Numbered from the stretch's first letter, positions 18,712-28,974 are shown. The stretch: 64,000 bases of DNA from Pyrodictiaceae archaeon (GCA_027036135.1 JALVSY010000007.1:190880-254879), one strand, 5' to 3'. Translations and numbers: made by a program. Notes: generated by a model from the sequence alone, not told the origin.

Positions 18712-19589
18712 TTCCTCTCACCTATTATTCTCAAGAAGACCTCCTCTGCATCTGCCTCTCTCAGTCGGAGAAGGGATATTCTAAGCCCCTTACGCTTAGC
18801 ATAGAGGGCAAGGCTCTCCAACGCCTCAACCTCATTATCTATAACTAGTTCTAAGCGACCACTATTCCTTCTAGCGTCGAGAACCCCTCTCAGCGAACCT
18901 AGTAGCTCTCGTGGCTCCGGGTTACGTGGATAGAAGCTTACCTCGAGAACTTCTCTAGCACTGAACTTTCTACCCAGCTCTTCGGGTGTACCCATGGCTA
19001 CTATCTCGCCCTTATTTATAATTGCTACTCTGTGTGAGAGGTTGAAGGCCTCGTAGATATTATGGGTTGTAAGGAAAATCGTTATTCCTTTACGGTTTAA
19101 CTCTACGAGCTTATTCCATAGCAGTCTTCTGCTAACAACATCTAGGCCCGAGGTAGGCTCGTCGAGAAACACTATCTCTGGGTTGTGCACGAGTGCGGCT
19201 GCTATTGTTAGTCTCCTCTTAAGCCCCTTGGAGAGAGCCTTAAACTTAGTATCTCGGTACTTCTCTAAGCCGAAGAAGGCCAGAACCTCTTCCACGTTTC
19301 TACGAGCAATACTACCCTTAACTCCATACATCTTGGCAGAGAAGAGGAGGTTCTGGTAGCAAGTCAGCTCAGAGTAAAGATTAGATATGTCCGGTACAAC
19401 GCCGATAAGTCTCTTGACGCGCTTACTGTGCCTCGTTATATCATAGCCGCAGATCTTGGCCCTGCCACTAGTAATCGTCGTGAGCCCGACAAGCATTCTT
19501 ACAGTAGTTGTTTTACCAGCACCATTTGGGCCTAGGAAACCGAATATCTCGCCTTTCTTCACGCAAAACGAGATACCCTTCACAGCCAC
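18708..19589 (-). CDS. ABC transporter ATP-binding protein
   Basis: GPNGAGKTTT, LSKGLKRRL, IVFLDEPTSGLD; ATGA overlap with permease; in-frame upstream codons CAIRVEKLRKVYPNGT suggest the coding frame starts further upstream. Confidence 0.92.
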   Translation of the reverse strand: MAVKGISFCVKKGEIFGFLGPNGAGKTTTVRMLVGLTTITSGRAKICGYDITRHSKRVKRLIGVVPDISNLYSELTCYQNLLFSAKMYGVKGSIARRNVEEVLAFFGLEKYRDTKFKALSKGLKRRLTIAAALVHNPEIVFLDEPTSGLDVVSRRLLWNKLVELNRKGITIFLTTHNIYEAFNLSHRVAIINKGEIVAMGTPEELGRKFSAREVLEVSFYPRNPEPRELLGSLRGVLDARRNSGRLELVIDNEVEALESLALYAKRKGLRISLLRLREADAEEVFLRIIGERK

Positions 19590-19997
19590 GGTGCCGTTTG
19601 GGTAAACCTTTCTCAGCTTCTCAACTCTTATAGCACACTTATCATGGTTCCTTGCATCTCACCGAATTCATCGCAGTATTTAACGCGTGTTATTTAATGT
19701 TTTGTGGTTCTAGTCGCATTCTCCTGCAGCGTCGCCGAAGGAAAATACATTGGAAAAGCATGCGTACATCTGGTCCGATGTCCCTTAAGCATTATAAATT
19801 CTATAGGGAGTAAGAGTCTTGTGCGAGGAAGGTAACAAGGGGCTCTATTCCGTGGTAGTACTACTTGTTCTCGGATTTTCTACTAGGCGTTGGTGCTCCG
19901 GGTATTCTAGAGGTATTAGCGGCGCGGAGGACGCTAAGCAGTGGCTCTGTAACAATATCTGGGTTGGGAGACACGCTACCGAAACTACTCTAGAGAG

Positions 19998-20861
19998 GTG
20001 CTCGTGGCCATGTCGGCCATAATTTCACGCTTATTCCAAGCATTCGGGTTCACACCCCGCCCACAAGAGAGCCCACGAGAAAGCATAGACAGGATAATAG
20101 TGAAGCTAGAGGTCTTGCAGGACAAGGCAGCCGAGATAAGGTACAGGTTCGAGACTAGGAGCCGCGAGCTCTGGGAGAAGACCGTAGAGCTACTAAGGAA
20201 GGGTGAGAAAACCAGGGCAACCATATATGCTGGCGAGATAGCACAGGTAAGGAACATTATAAAGCTGATACACGGCATGGAGAACATGATAATAATGACC
20301 AAGGAGAGGCTCAAGACAGTAAGAGACGTGGGCGAGATAGGCCAAGTACTAATGGTGTTCGGGACAGCGCTCGAGGAGATAAAGGACCATGCTAGAGCGA
20401 TATACCCGAACCTCAATCTGTTCTTCGACGAGGTCTCTAGGAACGTTAAGTCACTGATAGTAGAGACCACGATGAACAGCGACGCCGTTGAGAGAATAGA
20501 CCCCGTGGTGATAAGCAAGGAGGCAGAGGAGATGCTCCAGCAAGCTATGAAGAAGGCAGAGGAGGAGGTCAAAGAGGAGTTCCCAGAGCCACCAATAGAT
20601 ACTATAGTTAAGCTGGAGGCGCGGAAACAACCAGTAGCAGTAGCGATAGGCGGGCCGAGCACACAGCCAACGAAGCCAAAGACTACTCCGAGGAGAAGGA
20701 GAAGCATAGAGGAACTAGAGCAACTAGTACTAAATTACATAAGGAACCACAACGGCATACTAGACATAAAAGAGTTCACAACAATCTACGGCGTCACAAA
20801 GAACGAGGTACTACAAGCAATACACAGGCTCGCAGAGAAAGGCCTAATAGCACTATCCTAG
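19998..20861 (+). CDS. cdvB: ESCRT-III homolog CdvB
   Basis: ESCRT-III-like helical core, MIM2-like EFPEPPIDTIVKL, C-terminal winged-helix-like region. Confidence 0.92.
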   Translation: MLVAMSAIISRLFQAFGFTPRPQESPRESIDRIIVKLEVLQDKAAEIRYRFETRSRELWEKTVELLRKGEKTRATIYAGEIAQVRNIIKLIHGMENMIIMTKERLKTVRDVGEIGQVLMVFGTALEEIKDHARAIYPNLNLFFDEVSRNVKSLIVETTMNSDAVERIDPVVISKEAEEMLQQAMKKAEEEVKEEFPEPPIDTIVKLEARKQPVAVAIGGPSTQPTKPKTTPRRRRSIEELEQLVLNYIRNHNGILDIKEFTTIYGVTKNEVLQAIHRLAEKGLIALS

Positions 20862-20927
20862 CCCAACAATATTCTTTTCTAAACTAACCTGCCCACACTG
20901 ATACTACGATTCATTGGGGGCTCATTC

Positions 20928-21172
20928 TCATGGATCCTTTTGATAAGCCTCGATGAATTCCTTCCTAGTTATCCTTGCAAGCTCTAGCACGCCAAGAAGC
21001 ATGCCCGGCTTAAGTTCCTCGTGGAGGGGCACTACTGTAACCACTTTCTCTTTCCCAGTACCCTTTGCCAGAACTACATGACTTCCTCGCTGCCGCTTAG
21101 TAATAAATACTAATAAATACTAAATTTCTTAACTAGTATTCTTACTACCTCACGCTCCGATAACTTTGGGAG
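20928..21172 (-). pseudogene. Degenerate HicA-family toxin
   Basis: Minus strand LPKLSEREVVRILVKKFSIY* then in another frame TKRQRGSHVVLAKGTGKEKVVTVVPLHEELKPGMLLGVLELARITRKEFIEAYQKDP*; no canonical start. Confidence 0.8.
21101..21122. repeat. 10-bp tandem duplication (TAATAAATAC x2) inside degenerate hicA
   Basis: taataaatactaataaatacta read directly. Confidence 0.9.
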
Positions 21173-21431
21173 CCTTTGTGCTAACTTCTACCACCCCTAC
21201 AATGCTATTCTCGAGTTCGCTGAGCTTTTCAAGCGCCTCTGGAACTTCCTCCAAGTAAAGCTCCAAAGCCTCTCTTAGATTCTCTAAAGCCTCCTCTATT
21301 GTTTTACCTTGACTAGTAACACCAGTAACTATTTCCCGTGCTACATACATGTCCTCCTCGCGCCAAATAAGTGCCCGAACCCTAAGTTGCATAGAACCAA
21401 CACCCACTTCTAAGAACCGAGGATTGGGCAT
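21150..21431 (-). CDS. HicB-family antitoxin
   Basis: REIVTGVTSQGKTIEEALENLREALELYLEEVPE. Confidence 0.85.
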   Translation of the reverse strand: MPNPRFLEVGVGSMQLRVRALIWREEDMYVAREIVTGVTSQGKTIEEALENLREALELYLEEVPEALEKLSELENSIVGVVEVSTKAPKVIGA

Positions 21432-21532
21432 ACTCTAAAATTCCTCCTTGTCCAGTATAGTGCAAGAAGGTAGTTACTCTATCCATAGCTTAGCTAATAA
21501 ATTCGTTTCATCGATATTAGTGCTGTATTGTT

Positions 21533-22264
21533 GTGGCTATGCAGCGTTTTGCTATAAGCTTATTTCTCTCCCAGTGTATGCGGGGAGCTGCAAGAAAGGG
21601 GTGTGGCAGTGAGCGAGGAGGCGAGGCGCTGGGGACTGTGGAGGCTGGGCTTGTTCATTGGGCCAAGCTCTATGCTTCTTATTACATAACGTTATTGTTC
21701 ATTATGAACCCGTTTGGTGCTGCTCCGATATTTGCTGATATAGCTGAGAAGCTTAGTCCTAGGGAGAGGAACCAGCTCATAAACTATGTCTCATTGGTTG
21801 TTCTTGGCCTCTTATACGTGATGGCTCTTACTGGTGAGTTCCTCTTAGAGGTTTATCATGTCACTGTTATGCAGTTCCGGTTGGCAGGAGGCATTATACT
21901 CATAGCGATTGCTCTTTATCGTCTAACTGGTAGGCCTATAACACAGACACCAGATCCTAGGGACGCCGCTATTGTCCCACTCTCGATGCCTATTCTCGTG
22001 GGTCCTGCGACGATAACATATCTTATATTGTTTAGTACTCAGGGGCATATACTCGTCCTACTAGCCGTGATACCTGCTGTTACCTTTACTGTGTGGGCTG
22101 TGCTCATGGGCGCTGACATTATACTGAGGAGGCTTGGGCGTAACGTGATGGTGATACTTACTCGTATCTCAGCTCTCTTCGTAGGCGCGGTGGGAGCGGC
22201 GATGATAGACGCTGTGGTAAGGGATTGGATAAAGTATTCGTGTACATGCCATGCTCGTCAGTAG
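21533..22264 (+). CDS. MarC-family integral membrane protein
   Basis: LLFIMNPFGAAPIFADIAEKLSPRERNQ, AGGIILIAIALYRL, PILVGPATIT; true start probably inside the ORF. Confidence 0.88.
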   Translation: MAMQRFAISLFLSQCMRGAARKGCGSERGGEALGTVEAGLVHWAKLYASYYITLLFIMNPFGAAPIFADIAEKLSPRERNQLINYVSLVVLGLLYVMALTGEFLLEVYHVTVMQFRLAGGIILIAIALYRLTGRPITQTPDPRDAAIVPLSMPILVGPATITYLILFSTQGHILVLLAVIPAVTFTVWAVLMGADIILRRLGRNVMVILTRISALFVGAVGAAMIDAVVRDWIKYSCTCHARQ

Positions 22265-22299
22265 AAGAACCCAAAAGAGCTCGGTGATGTAAGAGAGTG

Positions 22300-23097
22300 T
22301 TAGAAAACAGAACGTAGTAGGCCTCCATCTATCGGTATCGAGGCTCCGTTTATGTAGCTCGCGTAGGGGCTTATGAGGAATGCTACTAGGTAGCCGACTT
22401 CCCGTGGCGAGCCTATCCTCCTTAAGGGGACGTTAGCAGCCATTTCCTCAATTACCTTCTCCACGGGCTTACCTGTCTCAGCTGCACGTTTCTCCGCTAC
22501 TTGTCTGACACGGTTAGTCATTATGTAGCCTGGTAGTATCGCGTTTACCCTTATCCCTCTCGGGCCAAGCTCCCTTGCAAGTGTTTTCACAAGGCCGTGA
22601 ATACTTATCCTCATCACGTTCGACAACGCTATGTCCTCGAGAGGCTCCCTCACAGCTATGCTTGTCGAGAACACCATGGAGGGGTTACTGCTCTTCTCCA
22701 GCCATGGCAGGGCGTAGTAAGCCGCCCATACAGGGCTTAGGGCTAGTAGGCGTGCTGCATACTCCCAGTCCTCGAGCCCCAGGTCACGGAACTTCCCGGG
22801 CCTAGGAGGCCCCGGGATATAGACTAGTGCATCGAGCCCGCCGAGCAGCTCGGCTGCCTTGTTAACGAGGTGCTCGACCTCCTCCCTCCTAGTCAGGTCT
22901 GCCTGAACCGCGTAGACCTCTCCCAGCTGCTTGAGCTCCGCTAGGGTCTTCTCCAGCCGGGCCTGATCCCGCCCATTTATTACTACGCGTGCGCCTTCCT
23001 CGAGGAGCACCTCTGCTACTCCACGGCCTATGCCGCGGCTCGAGGCTGTTACGAGGACTCTTAGACCCTTGATACCGAAGGCCATACGGGTATACAC
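22300..23097 (-). CDS. Short-chain dehydrogenase/reductase (SDR)
   Basis: VTASSRGIGRGVAEVLLEEGARVVINGRD, C-terminal VAFLISPYASYINGASIPIDGG. Confidence 0.9.
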   Translation of the reverse strand: MYTRMAFGIKGLRVLVTASSRGIGRGVAEVLLEEGARVVINGRDQARLEKTLAELKQLGEVYAVQADLTRREEVEHLVNKAAELLGGLDALVYIPGPPRPGKFRDLGLEDWEYAARLLALSPVWAAYYALPWLEKSSNPSMVFSTSIAVREPLEDIALSNVMRISIHGLVKTLARELGPRGIRVNAILPGYIMTNRVRQVAEKRAAETGKPVEKVIEEMAANVPLRRIGSPREVGYLVAFLISPYASYINGASIPIDGGLLRSVF

Positions 23098-23193
23098 CCC
23101 TCGCTGAGCAGAGAATTAGGGTACATAACAAGTGGCTAGGGAAAACCGATCCCAGGGCCTAGGGATAGAAAGTGGGATAGGGTTTGAAAAATG

Positions 23194-23739
23194 TTAGCCT
23201 AGTGGCTTCAGGCTGAACACTATTATTGCTGCTATGTAGAGCGCCATGCCTACTAGGTCGCTTGTGGATAGCTTTTCTCCTAGGATTAGCCAGGCTAGGC
23301 TTGCTACTAGGAGCGCGTTTGAGAGAGCTATAGCTGTTGCTGGCCCGGCTTTGCCGAGGGCTACTGCTACTTTGAGGAAGTACATGCCTATGGCTAGGAA
23401 GACTCCTGCTAGGGCCATTACTAGGTAGAAGTGCGGGTTAACCCCGCTTATGCGCGGGTTAAACGCGCTATCGTATCTCCCCTGAGTCATCATTGCGAGG
23501 AGCACTATGATGCCGACGAGCCCTGCTCCTAGGAGTAGTATCGCTGTGCCCTCCATCGAGGGCATCCCCTTGACTGAGGCGTATTTGAGGAGGAAGTTCG
23601 TCAACCCGAACATAATGAACGTACCAAACGCGTAGAGTACCCATGCACTGCTCTGCGCCACTACCCAGCCACCCTCTATTCTTCCCTGGTAGGAGCGATG
23701 CTCTAGGGAGAAGACTATAATAGCTAAGCGTCGGTGCAA
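23194..23739 (-). CDS. EamA/DMT-type membrane transporter, half-size
   Basis: FGLTNFLLKYAS..., ALSNALLVASLAWLILGEKLSTSDLVGMALYIAAI. Confidence 0.7.
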   Translation of the reverse strand: MHRRLAIIVFSLEHRSYQGRIEGGWVVAQSSAWVLYAFGTFIMFGLTNFLLKYASVKGMPSMEGTAILLLGAGLVGIIVLLAMMTQGRYDSAFNPRISGVNPHFYLVMALAGVFLAIGMYFLKVAVALGKAGPATAIALSNALLVASLAWLILGEKLSTSDLVGMALYIAAIIVFSLKPLG

Positions 23740-23746
23740 ACAAGTC

Positions 23747-24121
23747 GTGGCTAAACAAGAGACTCATGAAGGACGGCGGGGCTGCTCCTGGTTGCCGAGG
23801 AACGAAATCAGCTTACTGAACATATACACAATAATGGCCCTAGGCTTCTTCGGACTCACAGTGATGGCTTACATAGAGCACAATGCTGACCTTGCCGCAT
23901 TCTATCTCCTAATGGGCGGCGCGCTTCTCCTAGGCAAGGTGACTGTACTCTTCCCGAGAAACAAGCTGGCAAGGATACTAGCCGACATAGGAATAATCCT
24001 GCTCGCGTACAACGTTATAGCGAGGTACCCCCTGGGGAAGCTCAACGCCTACACGCTTATCTCGTGGACAATCCTCGCCGCAGCCCTCATAGAGGCCATC
24101 TATGTCCTCAAGAAGTACTAG
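23747..24121 (+). CDS. Small membrane protein of unknown function
   Basis: Open frame with 3-4 predicted TM segments. Confidence 0.5.
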   Translation: MAKQETHEGRRGCSWLPRNEISLLNIYTIMALGFFGLTVMAYIEHNADLAAFYLLMGGALLLGKVTVLFPRNKLARILADIGIILLAYNVIARYPLGKLNAYTLISWTILAAALIEAIYVLKKY

Positions 24122-24157
24122 GCCTCGTGCCCATACTCAGTAATAATCTCCTAGGAG

Positions 24158-25291
24158 TCATGCATTGCCTATGAAGACCTCTTTTACTCCTGCTTCCCTA
24201 GCAGCGCGGTAGGCTTCTAGTGCGTGCCGCCTACTCGTTGGGGGGAGGTCCCTCATCCGGAAATCTGGGTGGAAAGCGAGCAGAACCATGGGTATGTTGA
24301 CCCGGTACTTATCCATGAGGCTTGCAACGTAGGACGCGATGCCTCTTACCTCCTTCGCGTCAACATAACCCGGCACGAGCAGCGTGCTAATCGCTAGCAG
24401 GGGCGGCTCTGGGCGCTCCCTTGCCATGCGGGCTAGTTGCTCTGTGTTCTCCTTCAGCCTCTTGAGCGCTTTTTCTCCGTCTGCTCCGGTTAGCGCCTCG
24501 TATATGGAGGGTGTCCATGCCTTCCAGTCTATCTTCACTATGCCGCCGCTCACTAGGCTTAGCCGGGCCGCCTCCCGTATCAAGGGTGGCGACGCTAGGC
24601 CGTCCGTCTCCCAGCATATTCTCTTGGGCCACTGCTTCCTCTTCTCCGCCTCGGCTAGTATCTTCCTGGAAGCCTGGATTAGGAGAGGCATGTGTGGCGT
24701 AGGGTCTCCGCCGAAATAGCATATGCACGTAACTCGTGGATCAAGAGCCTCCTCTACCAGCTCCTCTATGGTCTTTATGTAGCGGCTCCAGGTCCCCGTG
24801 GCTAGTGCTAGCTTGTGCTCGGGGTTTTGGCAGAAGTGGCAATCAAGGGGGCATCCGAGGAGGAAGACTGCTAGGTTATAGTATCCCTTCTCAACACCCT
24901 CTGTGAAGGTGTATCTTGGATAGCCTCTCGAGGTATTCGCTGGGCAAACGTAGCCTGCAGTGCAGTTAGTTGGGTGCGGGTCTAGATAGGTATAGGCTAG
25001 GAGCCTTCCATGACCCTGTAGGGGCTCTAGCTTGCCGCCGCGGTTAACCCATACACCACAGTACCCCTTGCCGCCGGGCGGGATACGGCACTCGTTGACG
25101 CATATCTTGCAGGGAGCGCCACTAGGTTCCCGGGGCGGGCTTGGCGGTAACCCGAGCTTCTCTCGGTAGATGCGGCGTTTTCTCCGAGCCACTGCTAGTG
25201 CCTCAGCAGGTCTCCTCCGCAAGCAATCGGCACAGACACCTATGGCTTCAGCTACTAGGCCTTCTCGGCCGCATAGAGCACATCGAGCCAT
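24158..25291 (-). CDS. Radical SAM protein (PflA/AmmeMemoRadiSam-like)
   Basis: FLLGCPLDCHFCQNPEH (CX3CX2C) with N-terminal CALCG...CADC Zn ribbon. Confidence 0.88.
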   Translation of the reverse strand: MARCALCGREGLVAEAIGVCADCLRRRPAEALAVARRKRRIYREKLGLPPSPPREPSGAPCKICVNECRIPPGGKGYCGVWVNRGGKLEPLQGHGRLLAYTYLDPHPTNCTAGYVCPANTSRGYPRYTFTEGVEKGYYNLAVFLLGCPLDCHFCQNPEHKLALATGTWSRYIKTIEELVEEALDPRVTCICYFGGDPTPHMPLLIQASRKILAEAEKRKQWPKRICWETDGLASPPLIREAARLSLVSGGIVKIDWKAWTPSIYEALTGADGEKALKRLKENTEQLARMARERPEPPLLAISTLLVPGYVDAKEVRGIASYVASLMDKYRVNIPMVLLAFHPDFRMRDLPPTSRRHALEAYRAAREAGVKEVFIGNA

Positions 25292-25366
25292 AACACGAGC
25301 ACCCTAGTCCATGGCGTAGGATTTTAGGGAAAAACGCCTATATCCTAGCACACGGGCCTCTACAGG

Positions 25367-25774
25367 ATGAGTTACGAGTATGCACAAACCCTTCTTAGGA
25401 GAGCCGAGGCATTCCTCGAAGCCTCTCAGAATAGCTATGAGAAAGGATACTGGGACGTAGCATGCGTAGAAGCAGAGATCGCTGCCCAGCTCGCCCTTAA
25501 AGCGCTAATAGCTAGGATGGGGCTAACGCCACCACAGGTCACTGGTATTAGGAGGCTTGTGGGGCTCGTAGCGAGGCTCCACCCAGATATCGGCGAGAAA
25601 TTAGCCAGCCATGCTAAGTCTATACGTGAGAGAGTAATAGTGCTTGAAAGGTGCTGGGAAATGGGTCAACATAGCCCAGAGCCGGCTGATGAAGAGGAGG
25701 CCTACATAGCGCTTGAGGCGGCTAAGGACCTAGTAGAATTTACGAAGAACCTCGTAGAGTCTCTGAACCACTAG
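25367..25774 (+). CDS. HEPN-domain protein
   Basis: AEAFLEASQNSYEKGYWDVACVEAEIAAQLALKALIA. Confidence 0.8.
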   Translation: MSYEYAQTLLRRAEAFLEASQNSYEKGYWDVACVEAEIAAQLALKALIARMGLTPPQVTGIRRLVGLVARLHPDIGEKLASHAKSIRERVIVLERCWEMGQHSPEPADEEEAYIALEAAKDLVEFTKNLVESLNH

Positions 25775-25812
25775 CGACAAGGAATACGAGGGACTACTAG
25801 CTCGTCAGTAGC

Positions 25813-26976
25813 CTAGACTGCCTGGGACCGTGTTGGCCGGACTTGTCTATTCTTCCATAGTACTTGGCCGCGTAGCGCTCTTATGAGACCTATTGGGTAG
25901 ACTAGTTGGCCGTAGAGTAGGCCTGGTAGCGCGTATAGCGGCGAATACCCCTCTATCATGGCTCCTGCCGCATAGGCTATGGTCTGTGTGACTAGTGGTG
26001 CTAGGAGTAATGGTTGTAGCGGGCTCGGAGCCAGGGGAGCCAGCAGGGCTAGTGCTAGGGGCCCGTAGCTCGTCAGCATCGTTGCTATGCTTATTACCAT
26101 CTTGCCCGCCTTGGATCTATGCCCTAGCGGGTCTACGAAGAGCCTAGCTATGAGCCATGCGTACTCGGTTGCGGTGTCGTAGATCCAGACGCCTATGATG
26201 TCCCTGGCGTCGGGCAGGAGTAGTCGTAGTCCTTTCTTCTTGGCTTGTTTCGCGAAGTCGCGGTCCTCTACGTAGCTAGAGGCTACTAGCCTGTGGCCGC
26301 CGAGGCGCTGGTAGGTTCCTCGCCTAATGGCCCAGCAGCACCCATACATCCATGCAAGGTCATCGCCTCTGCTCATCACTCTGTGGAGGCCGTAGAACCC
26401 GTAGGCTGTCGCGGTGACGGCGGCCTCTACCGAGGCGCATCGACGTGTTCTGCAAAGGAACCGTGGCACGAACCCGATTACCTCGTCGTCTTTCATGCTT
26501 GCTGCTAGGCAGCGCAGTTTCTCGGGCTCCAAGGGCTCCGTGTCAGCATCTAGGAAGAGGAGTACATCACTGCTAGCCCGCGAGGAGCCCACGAGGAGCG
26601 CGTAGGGCTTCGGAGCCCAACCATTAGGTATATTCTCAACCCTAACCACGATGAGGCTCTCATGCCTCCTTGACAGCTCTGCTAGTACCCTGGGCGTCTC
26701 ATCGCTACTAGCGTCATCAACCACTATTACTTCACTGAAACCAGCTACGAGGAGGCGTGGTAGGAGCTTCTCCAAGTTATGGGCCTCGTTCCGGGCAGCA
26801 ATAATTACCGAGACACTTGCGCTACAGCCCCGTTTCTCTATTGCTCGGCGTGCCCTGCTCACTGCACGCATACTCTTATGAATACTCACTATAGCGTAGA
26901 GCCATAGAGCTAAGAGCCCCATAGCCAGGATAACTGCTACAAGCCAGGCCACGATAACAAGCAGCGACAACACCAT
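25813..26976 (-). CDS. Glycosyltransferase family 2 membrane protein
   Basis: SVIIAARNEAHNLEKLLPRLL, VIVVDDASSDET, LFLDADTEP, C-terminal TM segments. Confidence 0.9.
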   Translation of the reverse strand: MVLSLLVIVAWLVAVILAMGLLALWLYAIVSIHKSMRAVSRARRAIEKRGCSASVSVIIAARNEAHNLEKLLPRLLVAGFSEVIVVDDASSDETPRVLAELSRRHESLIVVRVENIPNGWAPKPYALLVGSSRASSDVLLFLDADTEPLEPEKLRCLAASMKDDEVIGFVPRFLCRTRRCASVEAAVTATAYGFYGLHRVMSRGDDLAWMYGCCWAIRRGTYQRLGGHRLVASSYVEDRDFAKQAKKKGLRLLLPDARDIIGVWIYDTATEYAWLIARLFVDPLGHRSKAGKMVISIATMLTSYGPLALALLAPLAPSPLQPLLLAPLVTQTIAYAAGAMIEGYSPLYALPGLLYGQLVYPIGLIRALRGQVLWKNRQVRPTRSQAV

Positions 26977-27119
26977 CTACACCTCTCTTATCAGCAAAGT
27001 ACCTTGACGCAAGCATATGGAGGCTTTGCTGTCTCGTGACTTTCTATCCTCTCCAGGTCTTAACCTGATAGTTTTTAACCCCCGTTATAGATTCTTGTTC
27101 GGATACTAGGGGGCATGAC

Positions 27120-27533
27120 GTGAGCCTACTAGCTGCTCCACGTAGACGAGAAGATGCAAAAGCCATAGAGAAACTGGTTGAGCTAGCCATTAAGAGGTAT
27201 AACCGGTACCGCGGAGCCGAGAGCCAGGCAAAGCTACTAAAGATAATGGGGGACACAGTTGTCGTAGCATTCGAGGGCAGTTTTTGCGAGACTTGTGGAA
27301 TAAATGACTGGGTTGACGACTTCCGATACGTGATAGAGGACCTGGGCGGTGAGGCCGAGCTAGTCACAGTTATTGAGCCCGAGAAGCCTGAAGAGTTCTT
27401 CGACTACCGGATAGGGGTCTTTCGCGTAAAGAAGGTGCCTAGTATCGAGGAGCTAGAGCGCATCGAGAGGGAGGAGGCTGAGCTAGAGGAGTGGCTCAGC
27501 ACGGGGGAGGAGGAGGCAGCGGCGGAGGCCTAG
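27120..27533 (+). CDS. Conserved hypothetical protein with CETCG motif
   Basis: Good open frame, acidic C-terminus. Confidence 0.6.
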   Translation: MSLLAAPRRREDAKAIEKLVELAIKRYNRYRGAESQAKLLKIMGDTVVVAFEGSFCETCGINDWVDDFRYVIEDLGGEAELVTVIEPEKPEEFFDYRIGVFRVKKVPSIEELERIEREEAELEEWLSTGEEEAAAEA

Positions 27534-28354
27534 ATGCTCTCCAGCTTCTCGATATCCTCTGGCGCGAGTCTCCAGCCAAGCGCTCCCAGGATTTCTCTTA
27601 GGTGCTGCTTCTGCTCAGTTTTCGGTATCGCTACTACTCTTGGCCTCGATATTAGGAAGTTGAGCGCTACCTGTATCGGTGTCTTCCCATACTTCTCGGC
27701 TATCTCTCTCACGACCTTGTTGCGTGCAACCGCGCCTCTCTCAAGGGGTGTATAGGCCTGAATAGTTACCCCCAGGTTCTCCCGGAGTATTAGTTCAAGT
27801 ATCTCCTCCGCCTCTGAGCGGGTAAGTACGCTGTAGTGGACCTGGTCTACAACGATCTCTGTCATCGATGTGGCGTGTACTGCTTCCTCTAGCTCCCTCG
27901 CGTTGAAATTGCTTACGCCAATGTACCTAGCATAGCCTTTGCCATAGACTATTTTCTCGAAGCGCCTAACCTGCTCGGCTATCGGTATCCCTGGGGCAGG
28001 CCAGTGTATGAGGAACAAGTCAACCTCGCGTACACCTAGTCGCTCCAGGCTCGCCTGGGCAGCCGCTTCTATCCGTTCCTCGCTCCAAAGCCTACTAGGA
28101 AGCATCTTAGTGGTTACAAAGACGCGGTCCCTGCCAACACGCCTAATAACTTCGCTCACTATTCTCTCCGATGCCCCGTCACCATACATCTCGGCAGTAT
28201 CTATCAGATTAATCATCCCGGTCTCAATAGCCTCGACCAATGTCTCCACTGCTCTCCGGGGGCTACGAATAGCCCAGGTACCAAGACCTATTGCGGAGAC
28301 CCTATCACTCCCAATAGTCTTCCAATCACTCGTATCGATAGGAAACCTAGGCAT
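27530..28354 (-). CDS. Aldo/keto reductase
   Basis: GLGTWAIRSP, LIDTAEMYGDGASE, DLFLIHWP, YIGVSNFNARELEEA. Confidence 0.93.
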   Translation of the reverse strand: MPRFPIDTSDWKTIGSDRVSAIGLGTWAIRSPRRAVETLVEAIETGMINLIDTAEMYGDGASERIVSEVIRRVGRDRVFVTTKMLPSRLWSEERIEAAAQASLERLGVREVDLFLIHWPAPGIPIAEQVRRFEKIVYGKGYARYIGVSNFNARELEEAVHATSMTEIVVDQVHYSVLTRSEAEEILELILRENLGVTIQAYTPLERGAVARNKVVREIAEKYGKTPIQVALNFLISRPRVVAIPKTEQKQHLREILGALGWRLAPEDIEKLESI

Positions 28355-28498
28355 AGCCTCTCCACCACACCTAGCAAGGCTACCCTATACACTGGTGTTA
28401 AAGGAAAGAGCCACGGGGCTAGAAAAGCCTAGCCCAGGAAGAGAACGAGTCCCTTCACGAACCATTAAGCAAGGAAACTGAAATGAATGACCGTGTCT

Positions 28499-28974
28499 CT
28501 ATGCCTCTTTCTCATGTGTTCTCTTTATCTCCTTCTCTAGCTGCTCAGCCGTATACTCAACAAGCTTCTTCACAAATAGCAGGCTTATCTCCACGTCCTC
28601 CTCGCTGAGCCCGTGCTCGTGAAACCCATGGACATGTAGGTCGAATCCTTGGCTCCAAGCATCTATTATAAGCTGGCTCCTTAGTATGATGGAAAGCCGC
28701 CTAGCCGCCTTCGCTGAAAGCCGTGTCCACCACCCGCCTCTTCTCGCGCCCTTTTACACTCCTCAATATCGTGAAGACATGCTAGTACCTTGATGCACTC
28801 CTCTACTGCCTTATAGAGCTTCTCAGAGGCCTGGACGGCGTCGCCCCTTTCCAGCTCCTCTTTGGCCCTTTGTACCATGTGCTTAGCTATCTCGAGCCTG
28901 GTCTCAAGTTCTTCCTCGGGATCCAGGTTAAGCGAGCGCTGGACAGCTTCAATTATAATTGCCTCAACATCCAT
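28499..28974 (-). pseudogene. PaREP1-family protein interrupted by one frameshift
   Basis: Frame 1: MDVEAIIIEAVQRSLNLDPEEELETRLEIAKHMVQRAKEELERGDAVQASEKLYKAVEECIKVLACLHDIEECKRAREE; continues in another frame as GGWWTRLSAKAARRLSIILRSQLIIDAWSQGFDLHVHGFHEHGLSEEDVEISLLFVKKLVEYTAEQLEKEIKRTHEKEA*. Confidence 0.75.
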
